Assembly (NCBI GenBank): GCA_943704425.1
Contig: CALSCP010000738.1
Coordinates: 60,182 to 123,971, forward strand
Length of the DNA stretch: 63,790 nt
Direction: 5' to 3'
Source: Ministeria vibrans ATCC 50519
Lineage: Eukaryota; Opisthokonta; Filasterea
The stretch's first letter is position 1. Every line of letters starts with the position of its first letter. The notes under the pieces were generated by a model. It was not told the origin of the DNA, searched no databases, and saw only the letters and a program-made list of their open reading frames with translations. Below, one piece after another: positions 22,722 through 35,944 of this stretch. Position numbers and translations under genes: made by a program.

Positions 22722-25700
22722 CGAGGTTGTGCAGTGGACGCAGGAGACGCAGGCGGCGTTGGATGCGGCCGAGCTGGGCGACGACCTCATTGCCACGCAG
22801 GATCTGCGCAAGAAGCACCAGTCGGTCGAGGTGGAGATTGGCGCACAGGGCGAGGCTGTGGCGGAGCTGCGTGCGCGAGCGGACGGGTACATTGGCGCGG
22901 GGCACTTTGATGCGGAGGGCATTGCAGCGAAGCGCACAGAGCTGACGGACCTGTTTGACGGACTGCGCGCAGCGTCGGCGCGGCGTCGTGGCGATTTGGA
23001 GGATATGGAGAAGTTCCACCAGTTCAACCGCGAGGCGGCAGAGGTGGAGTCGTGGATCAAGGACAAGGAGGGAGTGGCGCAGGCGGAGGGCGAGGGCAAG
23101 GACATTGCGCAGATTGAGTTGCAGCGGAAGAAGTTTGAGAAGTTCCAGAACGACTTGGCGGCGAACGAAGACCGAGTGCGCGCAGTTGGGGATCTGGCAC
23201 AGCAGCGTGCGGACGAGGGACATCCGCGTGCGTCGGAGATGCAGGAGCGCAACGAGGCGCTGCAGGAGAGCTGGCAGGCGCTGCACGGTCTGACGGGCGA
23301 CAAGAAGGGCACGCTGGCGGACACACACGCTGTGAAGGTGTTTGAGCGTGACGCGGAGGAGACGAAGCAGCGCCTGGCGGAGAAGACTGCAGCGATGGAG
23401 GTTGACGAGTTTGGCAACGATGTGGCGAGTGTGGAAGCACTGCAGCGCAAGCACGAGGACGACGAACGCGATGTGGCGGCGATCGCCGGCAAGGTTGGCG
23501 AGCTGGCGAACACGGCATCGGAGCTGGCGTCGAGCAAGCCTGGGAGTGCTTCTGTGGTGCGCGATCACGACGAGGAGTTGCAGACGCGCTTGGCGGCGCT
23601 GCAGATGGCCACGAATGTGCGGGGTAGCAAGCTCAAGGACTCGCTTGACAAGGAGCTCTTCTTCCAGGCCCAGCGCGAGACGATGTTTTCCGTTGGTGAG
23701 ATGCAGTTGCGTGCCTCTGCGAGTGAGTTGGCGGACAATCTGTCCAATGCTGACTCGCTTCTCGGTGAGCACGCAGAGTGTCGTTCGGACCTTGATTCTC
23801 TGCTGGTCACCGTCAGCGGTGTGCGTTCCATGGGTGAAGGTTTGGTGGCGCGCAACCACTACGCGTCGGACGAGGTGCGTGAGCGTCTCGAAGAACTTGA
23901 CACTGGAAAACTGAAGATGAACAAGCTGTGGGAGGCGCGACAGCATTTACTTGAGCAGTGTCGCGAGCTGCACATCTTCCATGGTCTTGTAGCGGCAGCG
24001 CGTACCTGGATGAACAATGGTACATCGTTCCTTTCGAACGGCGATGTGGGTGACTCTGTGAGTGCCGTCGATGCGTTGCGTAAGAAGCTTACTGACTTTA
24101 TGACGACGGTCCCGGTCGAGGAGAAAAACATCAAGGCGCTGGGCGAGCGCTCTATTTCGTTGCAGTCGAGCGACCATTATGCGGCGGCAGAGATTGCTGA
24201 GCGAGCTGCCGAGGTTGAGGCTGAGTGGGCGAGCTTGGGTGCACTCAGTGTCTCGCGCGAGCAGCAACTTGAGGCGTCGCGTCGACTCCAGGCTTATTTG
24301 CAGACCGTGCACGACACGGATGCGTGGATTGCGGATCGCATGGCGGTTGCATGCGAGGAGAACTATCGTGATCCGGTGGGTCTTGCTGACAAGGTTGCCG
24401 AGCACGATGTGTTCCAGGCAGAGTGTAAGACTAACGGACCTCAGGTCGAGGCAATTGGCAGCATGTCGGAAGCGCTTGTGGCCGAGGGCAACACACAGGG
24501 AGGCGAGGTGGAACTCCGTGGCGCGGCCACTCAGGAGGCTTATGCAGCACTGCTTGACAAGGTTGCCGAGAAAGGCACGCGTCTGAATGAGGCAATGGAA
24601 GAGCAGGAGTATTTGCGGGGTGTGGAGGACGAGCAGCTGTGGATGGGTGAGACGCAGACGCTCTTGTCAAGTGACAACGTTGGCAAAGACGTACCCAGCG
24701 TGGAGAACCTTCGCAAGAATCAACAGTTGGTGGCGGGTGATGTGGACGCACACGAGTTCACTGTGATGGGTGCGTTGCACGACAAGGCGGCCGACATGAC
24801 GGGTGCGAACCATTTTAACGGTGCGTTGATTGAGGCACGCCAGAGCGCGCTCGAGTCCGAGTACACCCGTGTGCGTGAGTTGTCTCGGAAGCGTGGTCGC
24901 GATCTCGAACAGGCGGAACAGTACTTTGTGTATGTGGCGGACACGGACGAGTTGGCAGCGTGGATGTCGGAGCGTGTGGCCGTGTTGCACTCCAAGGAAG
25001 ACCCTACAACGCTCGAGCAGCTGGCGGGCATGACTGCCAAGCATGATGAGTTTATGAAGGAAGTGAATGCAAACCGACCTCGTCTGGAACGACTTGCGCA
25101 AGCTGTCGATGCCCTGGCGAGCGACGGGAATCCGCGAGAGATGGACGCTGTTGCACGCCAGTCAGAGCTTGCGCACGATTGGGCGCAATTGGAGACCGAG
25201 ATGGAGGACGAGGCTGAGCACCTCGAGAACATGAAGGACGTGCTCACATTCTACAGCGCCGTCGACGACACCCTCAGCTGGTTGCGCGACAAGGCACGTG
25301 CCTTGCCGGACAGCCTTGGTGCGGATCTGTCGAGTGTGCAAATGCTTCAGCGTAAGCATGAGGCGACAGAGCGTGATCTCGTGGCCATCGAGTACAAGGT
25401 TGAGGCGCTTGTCACGGACGGCACGAAGCTTGCCAAGACGTACCCGAACGAGTCTGCGGGTCTCGAGGAGCGTCGCGACCTTCTCGATTTCGAGTGGAAG
25501 GAGCTGCGCAAGAGTGCCGACACGCGTGACAAGCAGCTCGAAGAGGCATTCCATGGTCACCAGGCCTTGACGGACGCGCGCGAATTGCAGCTTGTGCTCG
25601 ACGAGCTTGCGAAGCGTGTGGCCGTGAGCGAGGGTCGCGAGGGTCTCACCAGCGAGGCGGCACACGATTTGGCGACCGCTAAGATGTTTGTGTCGCGTCA

Positions 25701-28700
25701 CGACGAGCTTCACGGCGATCTCGAAGTGGTCGATGTGCAACTTGAAAGTGTGGTGAGCGCCTGTCAGAAACTGGTGGACGCGGGACATCCTATGACGGAG
25801 AGTGTTTGTGAGGCGTCGCAGACGCTGTCGCGAGTGCGCCAAGAGTGTGGAGCGACGTGGACGACACGTCGTGGGCTTCTTGCTTCGTCGGTGGACGTGC
25901 ACCAGTTTTACGAGGACTGTTCGGCGTTGCGTGCGCAGCTGGACTCGCAACGAACCATTGCGGAGCGCACTGACGTGGGCACGACTCTTGCCGAGGTGGA
26001 GGCGCTTCAGCAGCAGGTGACAGACTTTGTGGGTCAGTGCACGGCGACATTGGAGCGTCTTGGATTGCTCGCGGAGCGCGGTCAGTCGTTTGTGGACGCC
26101 GGTCACTACGACGCGGCACAGGTGACGGCACGCCTTGAGAAGCTGCGTCAAGTCCGGGACGCTGTCGCTATGCAGTTGGAGAAGCGTCGCGAGCTGCTTG
26201 AGAATGCTCTTCGGGTGCAGCACTTTTTGCGTGACTGTGGCGAAGAGCAAACGTGGATTGACGAGCATGTGGCGGAGGCGAACGACCAGTCGTACCGCGA
26301 CGTGGGCGTTGACGCGAGCGTGCGCTGGAATAAGCACACTGCCTTTATGGAGGTGATTGAAACCGCCGCGCCACGCATGCAAGCGCTTGCCGACAAGCGT
26401 GAAGGTGTGTCCGCGCTTGCGACGGACGATCTCTCTGCCCAGGTGAGTGCGCAACACAGAGCGCTGGACGAACACTGGCAAGCGCTGCAGCAGAGCGCGG
26501 CAGCAAAGAGTGCCGGTCTGCAAGAGGCACTGGCTCGCCAGGCGTTTAACAGCGAGTGTGACAACCTTTCGCTGTGGATGGGCGAGACTGCGCTGGTGTT
26601 GCGTGCGGTTGAGACGGGCGAGAGTGTGTCGGGCGTACAAAGCCTGCTGGCCAAACACGAGTTGGTGGAGGCGGGTTTGCGTGCGCGAGGCGACGCTCTG
26701 GTGGCGCTGCGACGCACCTCGGCGGGTTTTGTCGAGTCGGGTCACTTTGATGCGAGCAAGTTGGAAGCGCGCGGCGAGCAGCTTCAGGTGGAGTACGACG
26801 GCCTGGTGGCGACGTCGGCGACACGACGGGGCGAGCTGGAGCACGCTCTCGAGGTGCAATTGTTGCTGAAGGATGCAGAGAACCAACTGATGTGGCTGCG
26901 AGAGAAGGACGTGTTGGCTCAGTCAACGCAGTCCGGCCGTGATCTCAGTGGCACACAGGGCCTGCTGACCAAGCATGCGACTCTGACTGAGGATGTGGAA
27001 CGTCGACGCGCCGCTGTGGAAGCCGTGTCGAAGCGAGCGCACGATGTGATTGCTTCCAATGTACACGAGAACGACCGTTCCCTCGTTAGCGGCAAGGTGG
27101 AGGAGTTGAAGGGTGCAGTGGTGGCCATTGGCAAGGCGCTCTCGGCACGCCAGGCGTTGCTGGAAACCTCGCTGCGCCTGTACGAGTGGCTCACTGAAGC
27201 GGACGGCGAGTTGTTTTGGGCGACCCAGGTGAGCGGTCAGCTGACGAGCGGCGATTTTGGTTCGTCCAAGACGGCGACGGTTGCGTTGCAGAAGCAACTG
27301 ACGGCAACCATGACGGATGTGGAGACACACAAAAGTGCCATTGACAAGCTTCAGTGTGCGGGCGAGGCGCTTATGTCGTCCTCATCGACGAGTCTTGCCG
27401 ACTCGGAACGCGAGCGAATTTGCGCGTCGCGTAACGAGCTCACGACGCTATTGACGAACCTCGAGCAGCAGCAAAAGGAGCGTGAGGCGGGTCTTGCGTC
27501 GGCACTGCTCTTCCATTCGTTTATGCGCTCGGCCGACAGTCACGCCCTGTGGTTGCAGGCGCAGTTGACCGAGGCGCGATCGGAGGAGGCGGGCAAGTCG
27601 CTTGCAGACGTGGCACGGCTGTTGCAAGATCACGAGCGATTCTCTACGGAGTGCAAGGCAGACGCCGAGAAACGTCTCGAGGCGCTTGTCGCGACCCAGT
27701 CAACGTTGGCTAAGGAGGGACACACGCAGGCGGATTCCATGGCGACCCGTCTGGAGGAGTTGGCGACGCAGTGGCGCAGTGTGCAGGAGGCGTTGCAGCG
27801 TCGCAAGGTGATGCTGATGGACAAGGACAAAGAGTTGCGGCGTCTCGACGAGTTGTGCCAGCAGTTTGCGTCGGGAGCGTCGGCATTTAACAGCTGGCTC
27901 GAGACGGCGACCGAGGACCTCAATGAGCCGGTGCGTGTGGGCAGTGTGAAAGAAGTGGATGCGTTGCAGGCGGCGCTCTTGGCCTATCAACAGTCGCTTG
28001 TGCAAATGAAGGGGGACTTGGACTCGCTCACGTCGGCCGACACGTCGCTGCGCCAGGCAGGTGTTGTGCGCAACCCATACACGCGATTCGACGTGACCGC
28101 ACTCATGGACAAGTGGAATACAATTCTGAAGCTGATCGAGGAGCGCATTGTGTTGCTGGACAACGAGGCGGATCGACAGGACGACAACGACGAGCTGCGT
28201 CAGGACTTTGCAACGCACGCCAACGGATTCAACGACTGGCTGGTGAGCATGCGACAGCAGCTGGCGTCGGATGGCGGTGCAGACCTTCGCGAGCAACTGA
28301 CGCAGATTCGTAAGGTGCAACAGTTGATCCAGCAGCGCAAGGGTGACGTTGCCAAGATTGAGCGACTGGGCGAGGCGATGGAGGCGGCGCTCATTTTCGA
28401 CAATGAATACACGGAGCACACGCCGTCGGCACTGGCGCAGCAGTATGATCAGCTGGAGGCGATGGGAAAGCGACTCGAGGCGAATGTTGAGTTGCAGATT
28501 GCGGCGAGCGAGAGCAGCGGCGTGAGCGACCAGCAGTTGCGCGAGTACCGCGAGACATTCAATTACTTTGACAAGGATCGCAGTGGGCATTTGCAGTACA
28601 TTGAGCTCAAGGCGTGTCTGCGCTCTCTGGGCTACACCTTTCCGACGCTGCAGGAGGGCCAACAAGATCCCGAGTTTGCCAAGATTGTCGCGGTGGTGGA

Positions 28701-30087
28701 CACAACAGGCAAGGGCCACGTCAGTCGCGACGAGTTTATTGCGTTTATGATTCAGCGCGAAACGGAGAACGCTGAGAATGCGGACGATGTGGTGGCGGCG
28801 TTCAAGTCGACGGCGGGCGAGCGCGAGTACGTGACCAAGGCAGAGTTGTACAAGATGCTGCCAAAGGAGCACGCGGACTTTTGCATGTCGCGCATGGACG
28901 CGTACGTTGACGAGAATGGCTTTCAAGTGCGCGGGCGCTACGACTATGCATCGTTCACCAAGGCAATGTATGGCCAGGGGCGTACGGCTGCTCTTGACGC
29001 GATCAATGCCAAGCATGCGGAGGAGGCGGCGCAAGCGGAGCGCGAGGATCACGAGGGGATTGAGCAGGAGAAGGCGCTGCTGCAACAAGAGCTTGAAGCG
29101 ATGCAGGCGACCGAGTTAGCCTATCGCCAGGAGGACCTGACGGCGGCCGACCAACAGCGGGAGGAGCACGAGAAGGAGAAGGAGGCGCGCCACGAGTCGC
29201 TGCAACTCACACGTGAACAAGTGCAGAAGGAGCGGGCACAGCAAGCGGCCGAGCTGCTTGCACATCAGCAGGCGGCTCTCAAGGAGAGTGAGACTCAGCG
29301 CGAGCGTGAGCAGGAAGCGTTGAAGAAGGAAGCGACGGCTCGCGCGGCGAAGGAACGCGAGCGGATGCGTGTTGAGGCGGAAAAGCGTGAGGCGGCTCTG
29401 GCAAAGTTGCTTGAGGCGAAGCGTCGGGACGCGGAGCGAGCCCAGACGGCGGAAGTGAGCGAACGTCAGCGACGTGTGGCAGCGCAGGCGGCGGAGCGTG
29501 AGGCGCACTCAAAAGCACATGCAGAGCAAGCGGCGGCTGCCAAGAAGACGGCAGTGACACTGGAGCGAGAGCGAACCAACATAGAGGAGGCAGCGTACAA
29601 GGCTGAGGCTGAGCGCAAGCGTGCGCGCGAGGCGATGCTTGAAGAGCAGGCTGAAAAGCGGAAGGAGCGCGAGACAACTGCATTGAACGTCGAGAGGAGT
29701 TTAGCTGCGGCCCGTCAGCAGCAGCTTGCCAAGGAGTTGGAGGGACGTGCGAAGCAAGAAGAGATTGAGCGACGCGAGGCGGAGGCTCTTGCGAAGCGCA
29801 CGGAAGAAAAGCGGGCGGCAGTCGAGGCGGAGCGCAAGATGCGCCTTGAGAAGCAGCTACAGGAGGCGGCGGTTAAGGCCAAGGCAGCGGCCGAGGTGAA
29901 GGCCCGCGCCGAGCAAGAGCGACTTATGACTGAGCAGCGAGCTCGCGAAGAGAAGGAAGCGCAGTTGGCGGAGCGACGGCGCAAGCTGGAGGAGGACAAG
30001 GAGGCGGCGCGAGCCAAGGCGCAGAAGGACGCAGCGCGGTTGCGTGCTGCGAACGAGGCGTCAAAGAGACACAGCAAGCGCGTTTGA
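22722..30087 (+). CDS. SPTAN1: Alpha-spectrin with C-terminal coiled-coil extension (5' truncated at gap)
   Basis: A single open frame of about 2455 codons from the N run to the stop at 30085-30087. I count 18 spectrin repeats by their helix-A Trp motifs (VESWIKDKEG, DTDAWIADRM, LSWLRDKARA, FNSWLETATEDL, FNDWLVSMRQQL and others). The last two, with NPYTRFDV and TEHTPSALAQQYDQLE, match the end of animal alpha-spectrin closely. Then come EF-hand 1 (DKDRSGHLQYIE, all ligands), EF-hand 2 (DTTGKGHVSRDE) and the calcium-insensitive EF pair (VTKAELYKMLPKEHADFCMS). Animal alpha-spectrin ends just after this. Here about 360 Glu/Arg/Ala/Gln-rich residues continue as a coiled coil or single helix (about 28990-30087). 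No SH3 domain is visible. N-terminal repeats, partner site and start codon are missing, most likely lost at the gap. Confidence 0.93.
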
Positions 30088-30278
30088 ATCTAGAAAGAGT
30101 AGAGTAGAGAGAGAGAGCGAGAGAGAGAGAGTTTTCGTTGAAGGTTTTTGTGTTGGTTTGAAAAAGTCATAGAATTGCTTTATTTCAAAATTCACTTCAG
30201 AGTTCACAATAATTCGAACACAAGTCCGCAAGAACCTTCGTAATTGCAAAATAGGGGGGGTTTTATTTATTTATTAAT

Positions 30279-31796
<1,518 letters not shown>

Positions 31797-31952
31797 TGGT
31801 AACGTGTGTGACGTCAGACACTGCCAAGACCAAAGTGTAAAGACTGGTGAATCCTACCAAATTTGTTTTTTCATTTCGGTTAAGAATTACGATCGTCAAT
31901 TGACAATTTGTCATTTTGAATATTATTCATATATCATTAATTCGCTGTTGCA

Positions 31953-32747
31953 ATGTCACAAACTGTTCCAAAAGTATTGGAGCCAATCCTGGACGACTTA
32001 TGCAGGTATTCATGACACACACACACACTCTCTCACACTCACATACTCTCTCTCACTCACTCTTTCACCCTCTCTAATTTCTCTTTCACTCTCACTCTCT
32101 CCCTGTCACTCTCTCCCTCTTCATGCGTGCGCGTTCTGACCCGCTTCACTCCATAGCCGATTCATTTTAAATGTTCCCGATGAAGAGCGCACCTCATTTG
32201 AGCGCATCTTGTTTCAGGTAATCTCTTTTTCGTCCGTATCTCTCTCTCTTTCGTCTCTCTCTCAAACTCTCATCTTTCTCTCGCTCTCTCAGGTCGAACA
32301 GGCGCACTGGTTCTACGAGGACTTTGTTCGTGAGACACGTCCCGAGTTGCCACAGTATCGCTTGCGGTCGTTTGCTGCCGTCATGTTCAGCCATTGCCCA
32401 ATTTTGAAACCGTTTGCGAAAAACATGGATGTGTTCTTTGAAGAGTTCACGAAATACAAGGTAGGCGCCGATACGGCTCTTGCTCAAGCATCTCACGGTA
32501 TCTGTGTATGTGTGTGTGTCGTCGTACGCCCTAGTCTCGTGTTCCCGTGATGGGTGGTATTCTCCTCAATGAGAAACTCGACAAGGTGTTGCTGGTCAAG
32601 GGGTACACCAAAGGCGCCGGCTGGTCCTTTCCACGCGGCAAAATCAACAAGGACGAGGCCGAATATGACTGTGCTGTTCGCGAGGTACATTTTTAACACA
32701 TCCCCTTCAACTTTCTTCTCTCATGATAACACATAACACACACACAC

Positions 32748-32796
<49 letters not shown>

Positions 32797-33612
32797 CTCT
32801 CACGCAATGTGTTTGCAGGTTCTCGAAGAGACCGGCTTTAACATGACCGAGCACAGCGACAGCAATGAGTTTGTCGAACAGACGGTGCACGAGCAGCGGA
32901 TCCGTCTGTACATTGCCAAGGGGATCTCCGAGACCACAGCATTTGTAACACAGACTCGCAAAGAGATTGGGGACATCCAATGGTGGGGCATTGACGATGT
33001 GGTGCGCTGTGCGGTTGGCGGGGCACCTGCAGTCGCCGACGGCAACGGCAAGACAGCAACGCGCGGCAAGCTTTACATGGTCATTCCGTTTGTAGCGTAA
33101 GCCAAGAGAATCTCCAAAATGAGAAAAAAGAGGAAGAGAGAGAGAGAGAAAGGAGGGAGAAAGAAACATAATGATAGTGATAGAGAGCGAGAAAGAAAAA
33201 AAAGTAGTGATAGAGAGAGACTAATTAAAGAGTGTCTCACACTTTTCAAACATGTGGGGGCGCCTTGTTTTTTTATATAGTCCTCTTCGGGCGTGGATCA
33301 AGAAGGAGCGACGACGACGCAACAAGGGCAGCGAGACAGGCACGCGCAAGGGCGGAGGCACTGCAGTAGCGGGTGCGCCTGGACCGTCAGCACACAGTGC
33401 AGAGCATCTCAAGGCCCTTTTAGGCATTGGAACCAGAGGTAGAAACAAAATGAACCACGATTGGAAGAGGCCATCTCGCTTAATCGAGTCCTGCGCACCC
33501 ATTCTTCTCTCTAGTTGAACCGTTTTTGAACTTTGAGTTTGATCGTGCCCTCATCCAAAAAGCGCTGTCTGTCCCGTCAAAAAAGGGCAAAAAGAAGGAG
33601 GTCAAAACGTAG
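31953..33612 (+). CDS. DCP2: mRNA-decapping enzyme DCP2
   Basis: Seven exons: 31953-32005, 32157-32217, 32293-32460, 32535-32684, 32819-33096, 33281-33438 and 33515-33612, all in phase; 321 residues. DCP2 removes the 7-methylguanosine cap in 5'-3' mRNA decay. The N-terminal regulatory domain (Box A) reads [20 protein letters not shown], then [14 protein letters not shown], as in yeast and human DCP2. The Nudix box spans an intron: [23 protein letters not shown] fits G-x5-E-x7-REUxEExGU with all catalytic Glu residues. Box B follows ([14 protein letters not shown]). A short C-terminal part with [10 protein letters not shown] and a Lys-rich end follows, so the long disordered tail of yeast Dcp2 is absent. 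(CA)n and (TA)n tracts lie in the fourth intron; the dispersed motif lies in the fifth. Confidence 0.95.
32738..32796. repeat. (CA)n-(TA)n compound microsatellite
   Basis: CA repeat passing into TA repeat inside a DCP2 intron. Confidence 0.9.
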
Positions 33613-33652
33613 CAATAAACGAAAAACGTACAGTGTATTTTATGATTGAGTA

Positions 33653-33653
33653 C

Positions 33654-33700
<47 letters not shown>

Positions 33701-33713
33701 TATTTTAATAATA

Positions 33714-33760
<47 letters not shown>

Positions 33761-33762
33761 CC
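33653..33762. repeat. (AAT)n / (ATT)n inverted tract
   Basis: An AAT run (about 33653-33697) is followed by an ATT run (about 33714-33760). The two arms are complementary and could form a long hairpin between the converging DCP2 and TBL2 genes. Confidence 0.85.
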
Positions 33763-33786
33763 ATATTATTGTTATTCATATTATTA

Positions 33787-35266
33787 TTAATGGTGGCGTT
33801 GCTTCTGGAGATCGTCAATGAGAGACTTGAGCCTTTGCTGGCGGGCGGGGTCTTTGGTGGCCGTCGAAATCTTGGCCGTGAGGTCGGCGATGCGCAGTCG
33901 CAGACTGGCGTCGTTCCGCCAAACGTGTGCGCGGCGTCCGTGCGCACTGGCCAGCCACATGGAGTCGGGCGAAAAGACAAGGCCGCTGACGGGCCCTGCT
34001 TCGCGCATACGGTCCATTTCGACGCCCGTGCGCACGTCGTACACGACAATGTCGGCGTCCGCACTCACGGCAACGACAAGACCATCACCAGAGACACACA
34101 CATGCGACGACGCACTGCCACCGCCACCGCTGCTCTCGGGTACTGCCTTATCGATGCTGAGCAGCACTTGGGGTTGCTCGTCGTACTTGGGACGCACGTC
34201 AAGACTAAACACGCGGACTGTGCCGTCCTTGCTCGCCGTCACAGCACGCTCATCGCTCGTAAACGCCACATCGTGCACACCACGACGATGTCCCGACAGC
34301 GACGTGAACCGCGTCGCGTCCAGAAATGCCCCCGACGTGTCACTGCGCACCTTGAACACGGCCACGTCGGTCGCGTACGCAGCTACGCCAATAAACTGCG
34401 AGCATGGCGATACCCCCAGACGACTCACGCCCATCGCTTTGGTCAGGTCCAGACGCGTAAGCAGCGCGCCTTGAACACTAAACACATTCACATGTTGATC
34501 GGCGCCCAGCGTGCACAGGAAACTCCCATTGCTGGCAATCGCAATGTCCATCATGGGACCACTCTTGTGCTGCGATGCAATCTCACGATGTACCGCAAGT
34601 TCCTTCTTGCCAATGCGCACAATCTAGAGGGACGGAGGGAGAGAGTGTGTGTGAGACACAACAAACAATGATAATAATAGCATATTTCCCCCACCTGAAT
34701 GTTTAAACTTTGCTCGAGAGCAAGAAGGAGGTACTTTGAGTCGGGTGAGAAGCACGAGGCAGTCGCATGGTCAAGCTCAACGTTGAAGCGGCGATAGGTT
34801 GGCTCCCGCTCGCACAAGGACGCACACTGCCACAGGCGCACAGTCCGGTCGGCCGAGGACGTTGCCAAAGTATGGCAATCGGGTGCGAACGCAACACTCG
34901 TCACCGTGTCTGTGTGTCCCTTGAGAGTCGACAGCAGAAGAGGGCCCTGCCAGTGCCGTATGGCCCAGTGAGTCACGGTTGCATAAGCGCGAAAATTCAC
35001 TGTTGCCCTACCTCTACAGTAACAGCGGGCGTCTTCCTCTTGCCAGCCCCAGCCGACATTTTGGGCGCAGGATGACGCGCCTTCTCATGGGCAGCAGCGG
35101 CGGCTTCCTTCGCAGCCAGCTCGGCAGCGGCCGCTTCGTCGTCAGCCGCTTGTTGTCGGGCCGCCTCAACAGCCGCAGCCGATCGCCTGTTTGCAATGAA
35201 CGCAATGAGCACAACTACACTTGTGGCCACCAGCGAAGAAATCCACAGCTTCACAGAGTCGTCCAT
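33787..35266 (-). CDS. TBL2: TBL2-like ER-anchored WD40 protein
   Basis: Three exons, 35266-35012, 34946-34695 and 34623-33787, phase 0 at both junctions; 447 residues, the same length as human TBL2. The N-terminus has one membrane anchor (LWISSLVATSVVVLIAFIA) followed by an Ala/Glu-rich helix and a basic patch. WD40 repeats then run to the end: LKGHTDTVTSVAFAPD, SADRTVRLW, FNVELDHATASCFSPDSKYL, GVSRLGVSPCSQFIG and LSGHRRGVHDVAF. VELDHAT and the C-terminal tail (ARQQRLKSLIDDLQKQ) are shared with TBL2 rather than with WD40 proteins in general. TBL2 is an ER membrane protein linked to PERK signalling in animals. It is convergent with DCP2 and divergent from the phospholipase gene. Confidence 0.9.
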
Positions 35267-35708
35267 TATAATAATAATAATTAATTATTGTGATTATTCA
35301 TCATTATTGTCGAATCACGAATAATTTTGTCAAACTGAGTTGTGACTGAATAATCTTGCCTTCTGAGCGAGAGAATCGGCGGGAGAGCAGTGTCAAAACT
35401 CACACAGAAGTGAAAGGACACCCAGTACAGGAGTCAGAGAGGGCGATCGAGCCAGTTTGTTCACTGTGTCTGATTCGTTCCACATTAGTGCATTAGTGCC
35501 TTGACGTAAACGATTGAAAAAATACAGAAAAATAACAAACGTACCATATTTTTTTTTATTCTTCTTCTTCTCTTCTCACACGGAGCAACGGCGTGCGCGT
35601 TTGCCTCGACTCTTTTTCTCGTCATCTTCACACAGCACTCCCTGAGTCCGAGTTTTCCGCTGTGATTTCTCCCACTGGGCATTTTCTGTTGTTCTTTGAC
35701 GTATCAAC
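35267..35708. other. Divergent intergenic region (TBL2 / phospholipase C)
   Basis: About 440 bp, AT-rich beside TBL2. No reading frame or RNA gene is supported here; presumed promoters for both genes. Confidence 0.5.
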
Positions 35709-35899
35709 ATGGCGACTCTTGCAGTGCCCTCGTCGTCCGCTGCGCCCGCCGATAAGAAGGTGTCGCCGCTGCTGTCGCGCCTCCACCCCTCCTTCATGCA
35801 TGTAGGCGCCTCCCGGTCGCTCCCATCCCCTTCTCCACGCCTAACCCCTTTTCCCGATTTAGGACCCCTCCGTTCAAAATGCGACCGACACGAGCGGTA

Positions 35900-35944
<45 letters not shown>

